Of a stretch of 13,393 nt of DNA, positions 13,322 to 13,393 are shown in pieces. The notes under the pieces are model-generated. The model ran no database searches. It had not been told where the DNA came from and saw nothing but the letters and a program-made list of their open reading frames with translations. Position numbers and translations under genes: made by a program. This DNA is from Methanothrix sp. (GTDB taxonomy: Archaea; Halobacteriota; Methanosarcinia; Methanotrichales; Methanotrichaceae), in assembly GCA_028688175.1 (NCBI GenBank), contig JAQTYS010000050.1, forward strand, positions 1 to 13,393. The letters are read 5' to 3'. Positions within the stretch are counted from its first letter, which is position 1. Each line of letters starts with the position of its first letter.

Positions 13322-13393
13322 ATGAAATCTGATTCCTCAGGTAGCAGCGATCTGGAACGTGTGATCGGCAGGGCGGCAGTCGAGGCTGCCAGG
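13322..13393 (+). CDS. Start of an unidentified gene (5' part only)
   Basis: An open frame begins with ATG at 13322 and runs off the window after 24 codons: MKSDSSGSSDLERVIGRAAV followed by EAAR. It has a short polar Ser/Asp-rich N-terminus and then an amphipathic helix, with no motif that identifies a family. The stretch is too short to be sure it is coding, but its placement about 26 nt after a TATA-like element and the high-GC codon use of the last twelve codons support it. An in-frame TTG at 13316 is a less likely start. Confidence 0.5.
   Translation, partial: MKSDSSGSSDLERVIGRAAVEAAR

Noticed and set aside
1..13393. tRNA, rRNA, CRISPR, insertion sequences or prophage genes
   Set aside because: No cloverleaf-like sequence, regularly spaced repeat, transposase motif or integrase was seen on reading the window; intergenic space is too short to hold most of them.

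Overview
The window looks like a methanogenic euryarchaeon, probably a Methanosarcinales member such as Methanothrix (Methanosaeta). Lineage is inferred from gene content, not from any search. Archaeal markers are an Sm-like protein gene followed by the zinc-ribbon ribosomal protein eL37, an archaeal PUA-domain protein, an adenosine-specific-kinase family protein, an archaeal-type GAPDH-like protein, and AT-rich TATA boxes about 25-30 nt before start codons that lack ribosome binding sites. Coding density is high. No intergenic stretch exceeds about 140 bases, and I see no tRNA, rRNA, CRISPR array or insertion sequence.

Layout. Bases 1-1107 (+): the 3' end of an inositol-monophosphatase/FBPase-family gene overlapping an NAD kinase gene by 17 nt. 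Bases 1156-1893 (-): a secreted, sequon-rich protein I cannot name. Bases 1953-3707 (+): a CLC chloride channel with two CBS domains, divergent from the secreted protein across a 59-nt spacer with one central TATA-like element. Bases 3736-6201 (-): a P-type (P3A, plasma-membrane type) H+-ATPase, convergent with the CLC gene. Bases 6362-7874 (+): a SpoIIAA/STAS-like protein followed 7 nt later by a divergent GAPDH-like protein, running divergently from the ATPase. Bases 7910-9729 (-): an operon of LSm protein, eL37 (58 aa) and purF. Bases 9821-11473 (+): a PUA-domain protein, a six-helix membrane protein and a small two-helix membrane protein, tightly packed. Bases 11529-13299 (+): an adenosine-specific-kinase family protein and a dihydroorotase overlapping by 17 nt. 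From 13322 (+): the first 24 codons of an unidentified gene.

Themes. Nucleotide metabolism recurs: NAD(P) interconversion, the first committed step of purine synthesis, a pyrimidine ring-closing enzyme, and an adenosine-binding/kinase family. An electrogenic H+ pump gene and an anion channel gene lie tail to tail, which would suit charge-balanced ion transport. Transcription appears organised around compact divergent promoters, two of which seem to share a single near-palindromic TATA element. No obviously new multi-gene system is visible. The least conventional item is the GAPDH-like protein, which keeps the catalytic Cys/His motifs but has an altered nucleotide-binding loop, paired with a STAS-like partner.
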